Positions 57,001 to 63,713 of a DNA stretch of 64,000 nt are shown piece after piece. Source of the stretch: Pedobacter ginsengisoli (lineage in GTDB: Bacteria > Bacteroidota > Bacteroidia > Sphingobacteriales > Sphingobacteriaceae); the NCBI RefSeq assembly GCF_030244015.1, contig NZ_JASSYX010000003.1, forward strand, positions 186,001 to 250,000, given 5' to 3'. Position 1 is the stretch's first letter, and the number at the start of each line of letters is the position of its first letter. Below the pieces are notes generated by a model that saw nothing but the letters and a program-made list of their open reading frames with translations, was not told the DNA's origin and searched no databases. The translations under genes and the position numbers were made by a program.

Positions 57001-57473
57001 AGGTTCTCGGTAGCCGGATGTTGCTTGTCGACAATGTCAATAACTCCCCTGCGTACATTCGGATTGTTGGGGTGGTGAGCGAAGAAAGCACCCATCAACT
57101 GTCCGTACCATGGCCAGTCATATTCAGTAATTGCCGCACCATGGATGCCCACAAAACCACCGCCTGCCTGGATGTATCTTTCAAAAGCCGTCTGCTGGAT
57201 GTTGTTTAGTACATTGCCGGAAGTGCTGTTGAATATGACGGCGTTGTATTTTTTTAGCTGTTCGTCTGTAAACATAGCTGCATTGGTAGTAGTATCCACA
57301 TCAAATCCATTTTCAGCCCCAATCTTCTGAATTGCCGCAATAGCATAAGGAATGCAGCTATGCCTCCAGCCAAGCGTTTTTGAGAACACCAGGACACGGG
57401 ATTTCTGTATTTTTTGACGCATCGTACCTGCAAGCAGCAGTATGCCTGTTATAAAAAGCAGTAAATACTTCAT
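54048..57473 (-). CDS. ThuA / PQQ-type sugar dehydrogenase / PKD / cytochrome c / CBM6-like fusion
   Basis: About 1141 residues, exported. Domains in order: N-terminal hydrophobic signal or anchor; ThuA (about 27-245), with GGFVGIHGA and the segment AFFAHHPNN; soluble-glucose-dehydrogenase propeller (about 255-700), with SGSHHGGSIAFD and NGNLYLSTGD; PKD (about 735-815); a cytochrome c domain with heme motif CKACH near residue 890 and a possible Met ligand in HVMSAHP; and a CBM6-like C-terminus (about 970-1140). It could oxidise sugars and pass electrons to its own heme. The upstream GH26 stop and this ATG share one base (TGATG), so translation is coupled. A GTG at 57476 is an alternative start. 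Confidence 0.86.
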   Translation of the reverse strand: MKYLLLFITGILLLAGTMRQKIQKSRVLVFSKTLGWRHSCIPYAIAAIQKIGAENGFDVDTTTNAAMFTDEQLKKYNAVIFNSTSGNVLNNIQQTAFERYIQAGGGFVGIHGAAITEYDWPWYGQLMGAFFAHHPNNPNVRRGVIDIVDKQHPATENLPDRWERADEWYNYTSFYPGIKVLANLDENSYDGGTHGSKHPITWSHEYDGGRAFYTGAGHTDESCSDPTFLKQLIGGIKYAIGDAKPLNYAKAYSKVMPEQNRFIKTTLTARLASPMELAVAGDGRIMYTELLGNLHVYNSKTNKLTLAGKLPVSNLGGTGLIGLALDPDFDTNQFIYLYYAPAGQTEEPIDFQLSRFVLNKASQLELATEKILLKVPVQKNSGSHHGGSIAFDKNGNLYLSTGDSTTPFPSEGYSPLDERSDPQYYSQDAQRGAGNTNDLKGKILRIHPEANGTYTIPKGNLFPAGTEKTRPEIYVMGARNPYRIAVNPKTSALYWGDIGPDAGVDGVRGPRGYDEINQAKKAGNYGWPYFIGNNFAYTHWDFENKKPRRLFDPLKPLNTSPNNTGLKELPPAQPAMIWYPYAASKEFPELGTGGRCAIGGAFYSYDSASKSPVRFPEYYDGTLFIADWMRNWVFALRFDQQENYRRSEAFMSLNGDFRRPIDMEFGKDGVLYMLEYGSVYGVDNSDARLVKIEYNRGNRAPIAKASVVDTAEMAAIDKRVFLTSEKKEFEVHKAAAGQVPLTLKFSSQGSLDPDDDDRLTYEWLINGVSKGVNKSETRYVFTKPGTYKVVLKISDNQGASAYDTLTVKAGNTPPKVKILSKVNTCFFWKNEPFHFNIEVADAEDKVLDPKRMAATYIYRSEPLMVSSVVNGQAAQQAYSGKALMAASDCKACHQVKAPAVGPSFTAIANRYKQQQGSLDKLAEKIIKGGGGNWDKMHVMSAHPQISDTDAKEIVKYIFSLTDKKKPTTPIKLGKTGSLQLESYEDEPQGMYEFKATYTDKGYKNMGPLSSTDKIILRSATQQAVFADAHPGFPRFRNSLSEAGNKAFLLFKDIDLSNINRFVFNYSSESRDGEILVRMDSQVGPIIGRVTFTPTGSFDKFKDLEAKLLKKINGKHHLYFVITRSKLPDDRLIKLNTVSFER

Positions 57474-58483
57474 CACTTAAGGTTTTTCAGTTCATCCAGG
57501 CTCAGCACGTTTGGTGCTTTAATGAGATTGCTGATCTCCTCATTGGTATTGTATTTAAATACCAATTCCGACCAGCCCATGAAGAAGGTCCATTTATTTT
57601 GCCGGGCCAGCAATTCTGCCGTCGGGTACTTCTGGCATTCGCCAATGGCTATGGGTTTACCTTTTGCCGCGGCGACCATAATATTATACTTCTCACGGCT
57701 AAAGCCACTTTTATCATCATATATATCGAGGGCGAGGACATCCCAGTATTCTTCACCGGGATTGTAAACCACAGCATCGTTTTCAAGTGTCCCAAAATCC
57801 TGTATGTCCCATACCCAGATGAGGTTGGTCAGTCCTTTGGTTTTGGTAAAGTAGTCATGTGTCAGTTTGTATAATTTCCTTGTCCCGTTCTCTCCGGGCC
57901 GTCCTCCCCACCAGAATACGCCCTGGTTCATCTCATGTAAAGGCCTGAACATCACCTCTACACCTTTATCTTCCAGCTGCTGCAGGTAACCCGCGACTTC
58001 GTCCATCATCTTTTTCCATTTTGCATTGACCCTGGTTCCATCTGTCAGTAATTCCTTCCACTGTTCATCTGTCATTTTACTCAATACGCCTTTCTTATCC
58101 CAGCCACAGGGCTCCTCAAGTGCAGGGCTGCAGGCATGCCACATCATATTGATCAGCGCTCCTTTTTTCCATTGGGCCATTGCTTCGTTGATCATGATCT
58201 GCCTGTTGTTGATATTGTCTGCCTGGAAAAGAAAATCTCCGCTCCACAGTGCAGGATACTTGCCAGTCACTTTAAACACTTCGTCAGTCCAGGCTGCAGG
58301 TTTCTGATTGGGCTCCCGGTTATGGATCCCTGAAATGGTCTGTTTACCTGAAATTTTATACAGCAGGTCCAGTGTTTTGAATTTAGTATGCTTCACCTCA
58401 GCAGGTCTTTTCTTCAAGTTAAACTGGGCGCTGGCAGCAAAGGTTAATCCTAAAAATAACAGCAACAGGTTTAGTGTTTTCAT
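57473..58483 (-). CDS. GH26 endo-beta-mannanase (second copy, periplasmic)
   Basis: A 336-residue secreted enzyme with a standard signal peptide (MKTLNLLLLFLGLTFAASAQ) and no lipobox cysteine. Acid/base Glu184 in FRPLHEMNQ and nucleophile Glu282 in AIGECQK are intact. It is clearly a paralogue of the lipoprotein GH26 at 39778 and shares long stretches such as YPALWSGDFLFQ and MNQGxFWWxGRPG. The missing lipid anchor suggests it trims imported oligosaccharides in the periplasm. It is the first gene of the second mannan unit. Confidence 0.92.
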   Translation of the reverse strand: MKTLNLLLLFLGLTFAASAQFNLKKRPAEVKHTKFKTLDLLYKISGKQTISGIHNREPNQKPAAWTDEVFKVTGKYPALWSGDFLFQADNINNRQIMINEAMAQWKKGALINMMWHACSPALEEPCGWDKKGVLSKMTDEQWKELLTDGTRVNAKWKKMMDEVAGYLQQLEDKGVEVMFRPLHEMNQGVFWWGGRPGENGTRKLYKLTHDYFTKTKGLTNLIWVWDIQDFGTLENDAVVYNPGEEYWDVLALDIYDDKSGFSREKYNIMVAAAKGKPIAIGECQKYPTAELLARQNKWTFFMGWSELVFKYNTNEEISNLIKAPNVLSLDELKNLK

Positions 58484-58501
58484 TTGGTCGGTAATTTGGT
58501 C
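58483..58501 (-). repeat. Direct repeat in the leader of the second mannan unit
   Basis: TTTGGTC occurs at 58483-58489 and 58495-58501, spaced 12 bases start to start; on the minus strand this is two GACCAAA copies directly before and overlapping the GH26 start codon. They lie in the predicted leader, downstream of the promoter at 58513. A translation-control or regulator site is possible. Confidence 0.35.
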
Positions 58502-58512
58502 AGTAGTCTTAT

Positions 58513-58520
58513 CAAAGCTA
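58513..58520 (-). promoter_or_regulatory. -7 promoter element of the second mannan unit
   Basis: The minus strand reads TAGCTTTG, an exact TAnnTTTG match, 30 bases from the GH26 start. No -33 element is clear, as expected for an activated promoter. Confidence 0.45.
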
Positions 58521-58650
58521 CAAGACTTAATCTTATGATATTAATGATTTTTTAACAAAAACCAGTAGTTAAAAGATTTTTGAACAGATACCGTTGCGAT
58601 GGGAAAACAAGTTTATAATGGAAGATAGCAATAAAGCGCTGCCCCCCCGG

Positions 58651-59253
58651 TCATTTCAGGAATCTAAACGCAGGGCGGTAAAACACACTTTTCCCATTAT
58701 AACTCCTGATGCTGTTGACCACAATAAATATAATGTTAACCAGGTAGAAAACCGGAAACATTAATATTAGTAATTCCATACCACCCAAATTCATTATTGA
58801 AATGTCAGGAAGTGGGATTCTTATGTGTAAAATCATGCTAAAAAAGAAAATCGCATAACTTAAAAATAGGATCAGGCACCAGGAAATTTGAAAGTTCAGC
58901 AGACGCCTTCCTATTTCATTTGTATTGGTAATCTTATCTTTCTTTAAAATCCAGATCGCAAGCGGGACAATAACCCCCAACAGCGGAAATGCAATAAAAC
59001 TCAGTGCTGAAAGGTTTAGAAAGACTAAAAGTCCCTTATCTTCCTGTTCCGTCCAGTCTATCAGTTCATCAGGAGTAACATTTAGGGCATTCGCTATCCG
59101 CTTCAATGTATCACCCCTTGGCTCAGTTTCACCGCCCTCAATTCTCTGAATTGTTCTCAGGTTAATTTGAGCAGTCTCAGCCAGTTTTTCCTGGCTCAAT
59201 CCCTTACGGGTACGCAGCTCCTTAATTTTTTGCGCTAATTCTGTATTTTTCAT
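58651..59253 (-). CDS. XRE-family regulator with C-terminal membrane domain
   Basis: A 200-residue protein. Residues about 6-62 are a helix-turn-helix of the XRE class, with LRTRKGLSQEKLAETAQINLRTIQRIEGG. Residues about 78-190 hold three or four hydrophobic segments resembling DUF4870. A DNA-binding domain joined to membrane helices suggests a regulator that responds to the membrane. Three CCGTAA-like motifs lie just upstream and may be its own sites. It stands alone between the mannan unit and a small unknown gene. Confidence 0.85.
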   Translation of the reverse strand: MKNTELAQKIKELRTRKGLSQEKLAETAQINLRTIQRIEGGETEPRGDTLKRIANALNVTPDELIDWTEQEDKGLLVFLNLSALSFIAFPLLGVIVPLAIWILKKDKITNTNEIGRRLLNFQISWCLILFLSYAIFFFSMILHIRIPLPDISIMNLGGMELLILMFPVFYLVNIIFIVVNSIRSYNGKSVFYRPAFRFLK

Positions 59254-59269
59254 CTTTCTATATTTTGTT

Positions 59270-59331
59270 GCCGTAAAGGTATGTCAGGGTGCTATTTTTT
59301 CCTTACGGCTTGTTTGCGGCATATTTACGAC
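59270..59331. promoter_or_regulatory. Cluster of CCGTAA motifs upstream of the XRE gene
   Basis: GCCGTAA at 59270-59276 and its reverse complement TTACGGC at 59303-59309 form a spaced inverted pair. A third related copy on the minus strand, GTCGTAAATATG, lies at about 59320-59331. All three are within 80 bases of the XRE start codon, a common layout for autoregulation. Binding is inferred. Confidence 0.4.
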
Positions 59332-59354
59332 ATATCTGTCCAGATCACCTATAC

Positions 59355-59747
59355 TTAAAATTCCTCAGCCGTTGACCTTGTGTTCAAGTCCAGGAAAGTC
59401 AAAATAATAAGTCCAGCCCCATGATCAATCACAAAGTCGATCTTATCATTCTTTTCGTAATCCCTATCACTGTAAGTACAGGCGTAGTGCCAGGCCAAAT
59501 GGTATTTAAACCCAATCTTTCCTGTCTTTTTTTCCGGATCATATTTTACCCAATCCAGCTTTACCCTGGTTACAGTGACCGCACCGCCATCATCAGAATG
59601 ATAGGATAACAACAGATTAACAAGCTCATTTTCCGGGTTAAGTACCTCTTTTTCTCCTAAAGGCAGCACCTTATTCAAAAAGTCAGGAATTTCGTTTTCA
59701 AATGATGGATAATCCTCCTTAGAATATTCAATTTTTAACTGGGCCAT
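59355..59747 (-). CDS. Conserved-looking cytoplasmic protein of unknown function
   Basis: About 130 residues, acidic, without signal or membrane segment. It contains LLLSYHSDDGGAVTVTRVKLDW and KIGFKYHLAWHYACTYSDRD, which look like strands of a small globular fold. I recognise no family. The frame reaches 59786; the ATG at 59747 gives MAQLKIEYSKEDYPSF, a better N-terminus. A perfect -7 box ends only three bases before this ATG. It diverges from the TfoX-like gene. Confidence 0.65.
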   Translation of the reverse strand: MAQLKIEYSKEDYPSFENEIPDFLNKVLPLGEKEVLNPENELVNLLLSYHSDDGGAVTVTRVKLDWVKYDPEKKTGKIGFKYHLAWHYACTYSDRDYEKNDKIDFVIDHGAGLIILTFLDLNTRSTAEEF

Positions 59748-59750
59748 ACC

Positions 59751-59758
59751 CAAAAATA
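59751..59758 (-). promoter_or_regulatory. -7 promoter element abutting the unknown 130-residue gene
   Basis: The minus strand reads TATTTTTG, an exact TAnnTTTG match, three bases from the ATG at 59747. If used, transcription would begin within or next to the start codon. Confidence 0.35.
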
Positions 59759-59764
59759 ATACAT

Positions 59765-59772
59765 TATATTTG
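59765..59772 (+). promoter_or_regulatory. -7 promoter element of the TfoX-like gene
   Basis: TATATTTG is an exact TAnnTTTG match, 28 bases before the TfoX-like ATG at 59801. Confidence 0.45.
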
Positions 59773-59800
59773 AATAGGACAGTCATTCAAAACACAAACT

Positions 59801-60142
59801 ATGGCTTATGATCAACAACTGGCTGATCGCGTACGGGAATTGCTCTCAGTCCGTGAAGATGTAACTGAAAAGGAAATGTTCAGCGGAATATGTTTTATGG
59901 TGGATGATAAAATGTGTATCTGCGTTTCAGGGACAGAGCTGTTGTGTCGCATCGGCGCTGAGAAAGTAGAGACAGCACTGGAAAAAGGAAATTGCAGGAA
60001 CATGATGAACAACGGCCGTCTGATGAAAGACTATGTTTATGTAGAAGATGTAGCCTTTGATTACCAAAATAAACTAAAGCATTGGGTAGACCTGTGCCTG
60101 GAGTTTAATCCTAAAGCCAAATCGTCAAAGAAAAAAAGCTAA
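59801..60142 (+). CDS. TfoX N-terminal domain protein
   Basis: A 113-residue cytoplasmic protein matching the TfoX N-terminal domain throughout, with VTEKEMFSGICFMVDDKMCICV and the C-terminal KHWVDLCLEFN. It lacks the C-terminal TfoX domain, as do many stand-alone homologues, whose function is not known and is usually unrelated to competence. The basic tail AKSSKKKS may bind nucleic acid. It converges on the rhamnosidase gene with a 31-base gap. Confidence 0.85.
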   Translation: MAYDQQLADRVRELLSVREDVTEKEMFSGICFMVDDKMCICVSGTELLCRIGAEKVETALEKGNCRNMMNNGRLMKDYVYVEDVAFDYQNKLKHWVDLCLEFNPKAKSSKKKS

Positions 60143-60173
60143 TAAGCTATAAATGTCCGCAAGAGGTTAAAAT

Positions 60174-62960
60174 CTATAAATACGGCGTAATGGTAACAGG
60201 GCCTGTCAAACCCGAAGACATTATTGACCATTTCGAAGCATCGAAAGCCTTATAATTGATATCAACAAAATTGATTTCATGATAATTTTTCCAAATGATT
60301 TTGTTTTTGTCCATATACCGGATTCTGTTGGCCATCAGATTTACAACTTCAACCTTAATGGTATTGTTCCCCGTTTTCAGGTATTGGCCTATACGGGCCC
60401 GGAAGGGAATACTCCATAAAATCCCAATCTCTTTTCCGTTTATCCAAACCCGCGCACTTTCATCTACACGGTTTAAGCTGAGTACATACTCCTTTGCAAT
60501 TTTAGTATCGAGCGTAAAATTGCTGGTGTACACGCCGGTTCCCGAAAAGTTCCGGAGTTTAGGATCTCCTAAACTTGTCCAGGAGATAAGTTTATTCAAT
60601 TTTCGCATGGCCGGCAACTCAGGGCCGCCCGCCGTAAAGTTCAGCGACCAGGCATTATCCAACTCCATTTGTTTAGCCGGTTTATTTAAGTAAATCCAGG
60701 ATGAAGCACCAGTATTTGGTTCGTCTGTGATCTTTAAAATCATAGCTTCACCGGACTGCATTTGCAGTCTTACCCTCATCTGCCCGTTTTCTACATGAGT
60801 TGCAGCAAGTCCGGATGCTCCGCTTTGCGGGTCCATCATCAGTGTGCTTCCATTGACATTAACCGGTAATTCTGCATCAATGTTTGCAGCGGTATGGTTA
60901 ACGATATAATAATATTTACCACCGGCAAAACTGCGGCGAATAAATTGCAGGCCGGCATCAGTCATTGCCTCGCGTTTTACAGCCCGTTTTTCCAATGCTT
61001 TTTTAACATCAGATGCGAGTAATATTATACCTTTTCCAATTTTAAATTGCTTGATACCGTTCCCCTGATCAGCAAATTTTAATTTTGCCAGTCCTGTTTT
61101 TAGCTTTTCCCTGCGCTCTTCCAGTTTGTGCAGACCCGGAACATCTTTTGGCAATTGCTGAAAGATGACCGTTGCGCCATCGTTCGCCAGTTGGATTGCC
61201 TTATTTAGTGTTTCCAGACTAATTACTGCACATTCGGGAATGATCAAAACTTTATAAGGGGAAGCACTCGCAGAAGTACTGATCAGGCCATTTTGAGCAG
61301 CAGATTGCATTAACAACCGATCTGAGGCAAAATCAAAAGCGTAACCGGATTTAGCCAGTTCTTTTGACAACTTATAAAAAGTTGTTGGGTGCAGCCACTC
61401 ATCGATATTATGAACCTTAATGGCCATATCCATTCCTTTTGCATGATTCCAGACATCGTATACCGGCCAATAGATGAGCAGTTCGTTGTCTGACTGACCT
61501 GCCTGAAGTATAGACTGGCATCTGGTCAGATAATCATTCATTCCGTTAATCTGAGGCCACAAACTGTTATTCGGATTAAACTCCGCGGAAGCATAGAACA
61601 ACCAGCCCGGCCATCCCGCATCTTCCGGCGAGTTAGTTGTGCCGTGAAAAAAGATGTGGTTTACTCCGGCAATAAATAGTTGTTCTGCTTCCGGCTTACA
61701 TTGCGAATACGAAGTTTTAAAATGTTCGGTCAGCCAGGTAAAAGTTTCTGAAGAGACCAGGCGTTTACCGCTCGTATGTGCTGCCGATGAAGCAAATTTC
61801 GACATCATTGGATCCGGATCTACATTGCGGACATCAGTACTGTCTCTGCGAAGGCCCGGAATGGAGAATCGACTGGAACCAAAGGTTTCCGTTTCCGGAA
61901 TATCGACAGCTCCATAAAGATCCAGCAGATTTCCCGGTGAGCCATGCGACTGGTTTCTGGTGACAGACCCATATTGACGTGTCCATGCAGTCCAGTTGCT
62001 GGTAAAATTATCCAGCAACAGGTCACTCATTGTTTCTCTGTAATCTGATTTTAGCCGGGCTACATGTTCGCTCAGAGTATCTCCCCCAGCGAGTTCCTGC
62101 AGGTGTTTCTTTAAGTCATAGCCTCTGCGTTTCGAAAATTCTTTAAAAAAAGTGGGCGTCCAGTTCGCACCATAGACCTCATAGCTATCGTTAAAAAAGG
62201 CCCTTACTCCCTGCGGTTTGTGGCTAAAAGCATTATCAAACCGGCCCAGATAATCCGTTACTGCACTTTTATCCAGATGATCCAGTGTAAAACCTTGCCC
62301 GCCAGGGGCCGCCCGTTTTACCGTTTGGCGGGTCTTGCCGGCAAAAGCAGCGTAGATCTGCCAGTTTCCATGATCCGCTGTCCAGTTTAATATTCCTTTC
62401 GCATCAATTTTATTCAATAAATCCAATATCTTGCCATTATTGCTATAGGCTGTAACCGCCTGTAGTGTCGCAGCGTCCTGCTTGGATTCTTTCACTTTAA
62501 TGGCTTCACCTGGCTTTTGGTCATATTTAACTTCATACCGCTGTACAATCAGCTTCGTTGCAGCATGTTCGGGCTTTACCAATGGGCCGCCAAAAGGCCA
62601 GCCTGTGCCAGTATTCATGTCTACTCCCATTCCAAGTGCATTGGATTTTTGAACGGTATAACGCAACATGTCCATCCATTTGGGTGACAGGAACTCAATA
62701 TATCTTTTCTCGAAACCCACCGCTCCATATATTGGAGTAATTTCAACACCTCCAATACCGGCTTGTTGATATTGAGTGAGTACTTTACTGATATTAGCTT
62801 CATCTACCGCGTTACCCATCCACCACCAACGGGTCCAGGGTTTCATCTGTTTCTCCACTACGGGCCATGGCCCGGCTGGTTCAGTTTTATCTTGTGCAAT
62901 TGCGGAGTTTAGTAAAAATGCAAAGACGCCAAGTGCAATTAAAGCTGATCTAATCTTCAT
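60174..62960 (-). CDS. GH106-type alpha-L-rhamnosidase
   Basis: A 928-residue secreted enzyme with signal peptide MKIRSALIALGVFAFLLNSAIAQ. The start of the mature protein, MKPWTRWWWMGNAVDE, and then GIGGVEITPIYGAVGF and GVDMNTGTGWPFGGP, are hallmarks of GH106. A large barrel runs to about residue 750, and a GH2-like sugar-binding jelly-roll follows with ARVWINGKEIGILWSIPFRA. GH106 removes alpha-L-rhamnose from pectins and plant glycosides. It stands alone; rhamnose is not expected in mannan, so it probably acts separately. Confidence 0.87.
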   Translation of the reverse strand: MKIRSALIALGVFAFLLNSAIAQDKTEPAGPWPVVEKQMKPWTRWWWMGNAVDEANISKVLTQYQQAGIGGVEITPIYGAVGFEKRYIEFLSPKWMDMLRYTVQKSNALGMGVDMNTGTGWPFGGPLVKPEHAATKLIVQRYEVKYDQKPGEAIKVKESKQDAATLQAVTAYSNNGKILDLLNKIDAKGILNWTADHGNWQIYAAFAGKTRQTVKRAAPGGQGFTLDHLDKSAVTDYLGRFDNAFSHKPQGVRAFFNDSYEVYGANWTPTFFKEFSKRRGYDLKKHLQELAGGDTLSEHVARLKSDYRETMSDLLLDNFTSNWTAWTRQYGSVTRNQSHGSPGNLLDLYGAVDIPETETFGSSRFSIPGLRRDSTDVRNVDPDPMMSKFASSAAHTSGKRLVSSETFTWLTEHFKTSYSQCKPEAEQLFIAGVNHIFFHGTTNSPEDAGWPGWLFYASAEFNPNNSLWPQINGMNDYLTRCQSILQAGQSDNELLIYWPVYDVWNHAKGMDMAIKVHNIDEWLHPTTFYKLSKELAKSGYAFDFASDRLLMQSAAQNGLISTSASASPYKVLIIPECAVISLETLNKAIQLANDGATVIFQQLPKDVPGLHKLEERREKLKTGLAKLKFADQGNGIKQFKIGKGIILLASDVKKALEKRAVKREAMTDAGLQFIRRSFAGGKYYYIVNHTAANIDAELPVNVNGSTLMMDPQSGASGLAATHVENGQMRVRLQMQSGEAMILKITDEPNTGASSWIYLNKPAKQMELDNAWSLNFTAGGPELPAMRKLNKLISWTSLGDPKLRNFSGTGVYTSNFTLDTKIAKEYVLSLNRVDESARVWINGKEIGILWSIPFRARIGQYLKTGNNTIKVEVVNLMANRIRYMDKNKIIWKNYHEINFVDINYKAFDASKWSIMSSGLTGPVTITPYL

Positions 62961-62989
62961 TATTTAAAATACAATTTAGTCATATCTAA

Positions 62990-63145
62990 TTTAATTGTCG
63001 TTCTCGTTCAAAACTTTTGCCGGAACTCTATTTCTTTGGCGGCCATTCTACTGAGTTCTTCACTGAGACCGGATATACCCATCCTACCTTGAAACAACTG
63101 GCGGATGCCCAGGGAACTTCAATGGCTGGCATATTAGTAAACTAA
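62990..63145 (+). pseudogene. Probable remnant of a lost gene
   Basis: From the TAA at 62987 the frame stays open for 51 codons to the TAA at 63143. Its translation looks like real protein, with LPELYFFGGHSTEFFTE and GYTHPTLKQLADAQGTS, but there is no start codon before an internal Met near the end. The codon use is like that of nearby genes. I could not name the family. It is most likely the 3' end of a gene whose front has been deleted. Confidence 0.35.
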
Positions 63146-63216
63146 CTCAATATAGGGGCAAGTATGCGACAAGTATAAGACAAAGTCAGAATAAAATCGG
63201 TCATAGCTCATATAAA

Positions 63217-63346
63217 ATTCAGGTAAATAACAAGATTAGAATACCCTTGAATTACCCTTGACTTACTGTTGCATTACCCTATATGGTATATCAATGGTAA
63301 CTCAAGGGTAGGCAAAGGGTAATTTAACAGTAATTTAATTCAGGTA
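63217..63346. repeat. Compact element with TACCCTTGA repeats, flanked by a short direct repeat
   Basis: TACCCTTGA occurs at 63242-63250 and 63253-63261, a third short form TACCCT at 63275-63280, and inverted copies TCAAGGGTA at 63302-63310 and AAAGGGTA at 63314-63321. The two sides pair as an imperfect inverted repeat. The 10-mer AATTCAGGTA lies on both flanks (63216-63225 and 63337-63346). This could be a multi-site operator or the footprint of a small mobile element. Confidence 0.4.
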
Positions 63347-63618
63347 TTTATATGAACTTTATTAATAAATATATTGTTGTTATTAACAACTGTATCTATA
63401 CTGATATTTGATGATTTAAGCTAACGATTACTGGATTCTGCTTGTTTACTTGTCCGATGCTGAATGGATGGAGCTATTTCCTCATAGGAAACAGCGGCTG
63501 TCCTTGATGCTATATTTTCTTGGATGCCCCGGACATAAATACTTATTTGTTGAAAAAAATAGCATTATAATAGCCTGGCACAGTCCAAAACCGTATATAA
63601 TTCATTTATTTTGATGAT

Positions 63619-63637
63619 ATCCGTAAAATTTACGGAT
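63619..63637. promoter_or_regulatory. 19-bp palindrome upstream of the M16 peptidase gene
   Basis: ATCCGTAAA (63619-63627) and TTTACGGAT (63629-63637) are exact reverse complements around a single A. It ends 76 bases before the M16 start. The half-site contains the CCGTAA core also found three times upstream of the XRE gene. Confidence 0.5.
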
Positions 63638-63713
63638 TTAATTATCTTCATTGCTATTATAAACTGAAATATTGATTTTTACCTTATTAAATTCCATCAA
63701 TTGGTTATAGAAA

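Larger units (their letters stand above)
62961..63713. other. 753-base gap with several unexplained structures
   Basis: This stretch holds no intact gene that I can support. From left to right it contains a 51-codon open frame that looks like the tail of a lost gene (62990-63145), a compact element with five TACCCT motifs (63217-63346), a small doubtful frame of 48 codons (63468-63614) and a 19-bp palindrome (63619-63637). It may be a site of past rearrangement. Confidence 0.6.

Noticed and set aside
63242..63321. TACCCTTGA copies as a CRISPR array
   Set aside because: Repeats are only 6-9 bases, occur in both orientations and lack regular spacers; no cas gene is present.
63468..63614. A 48-codon frame beginning MELFPHRKQRLS
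   Set aside because: Too short, no family, no promoter or neighbour link. It may be part of the same decayed region as 62990-63145.
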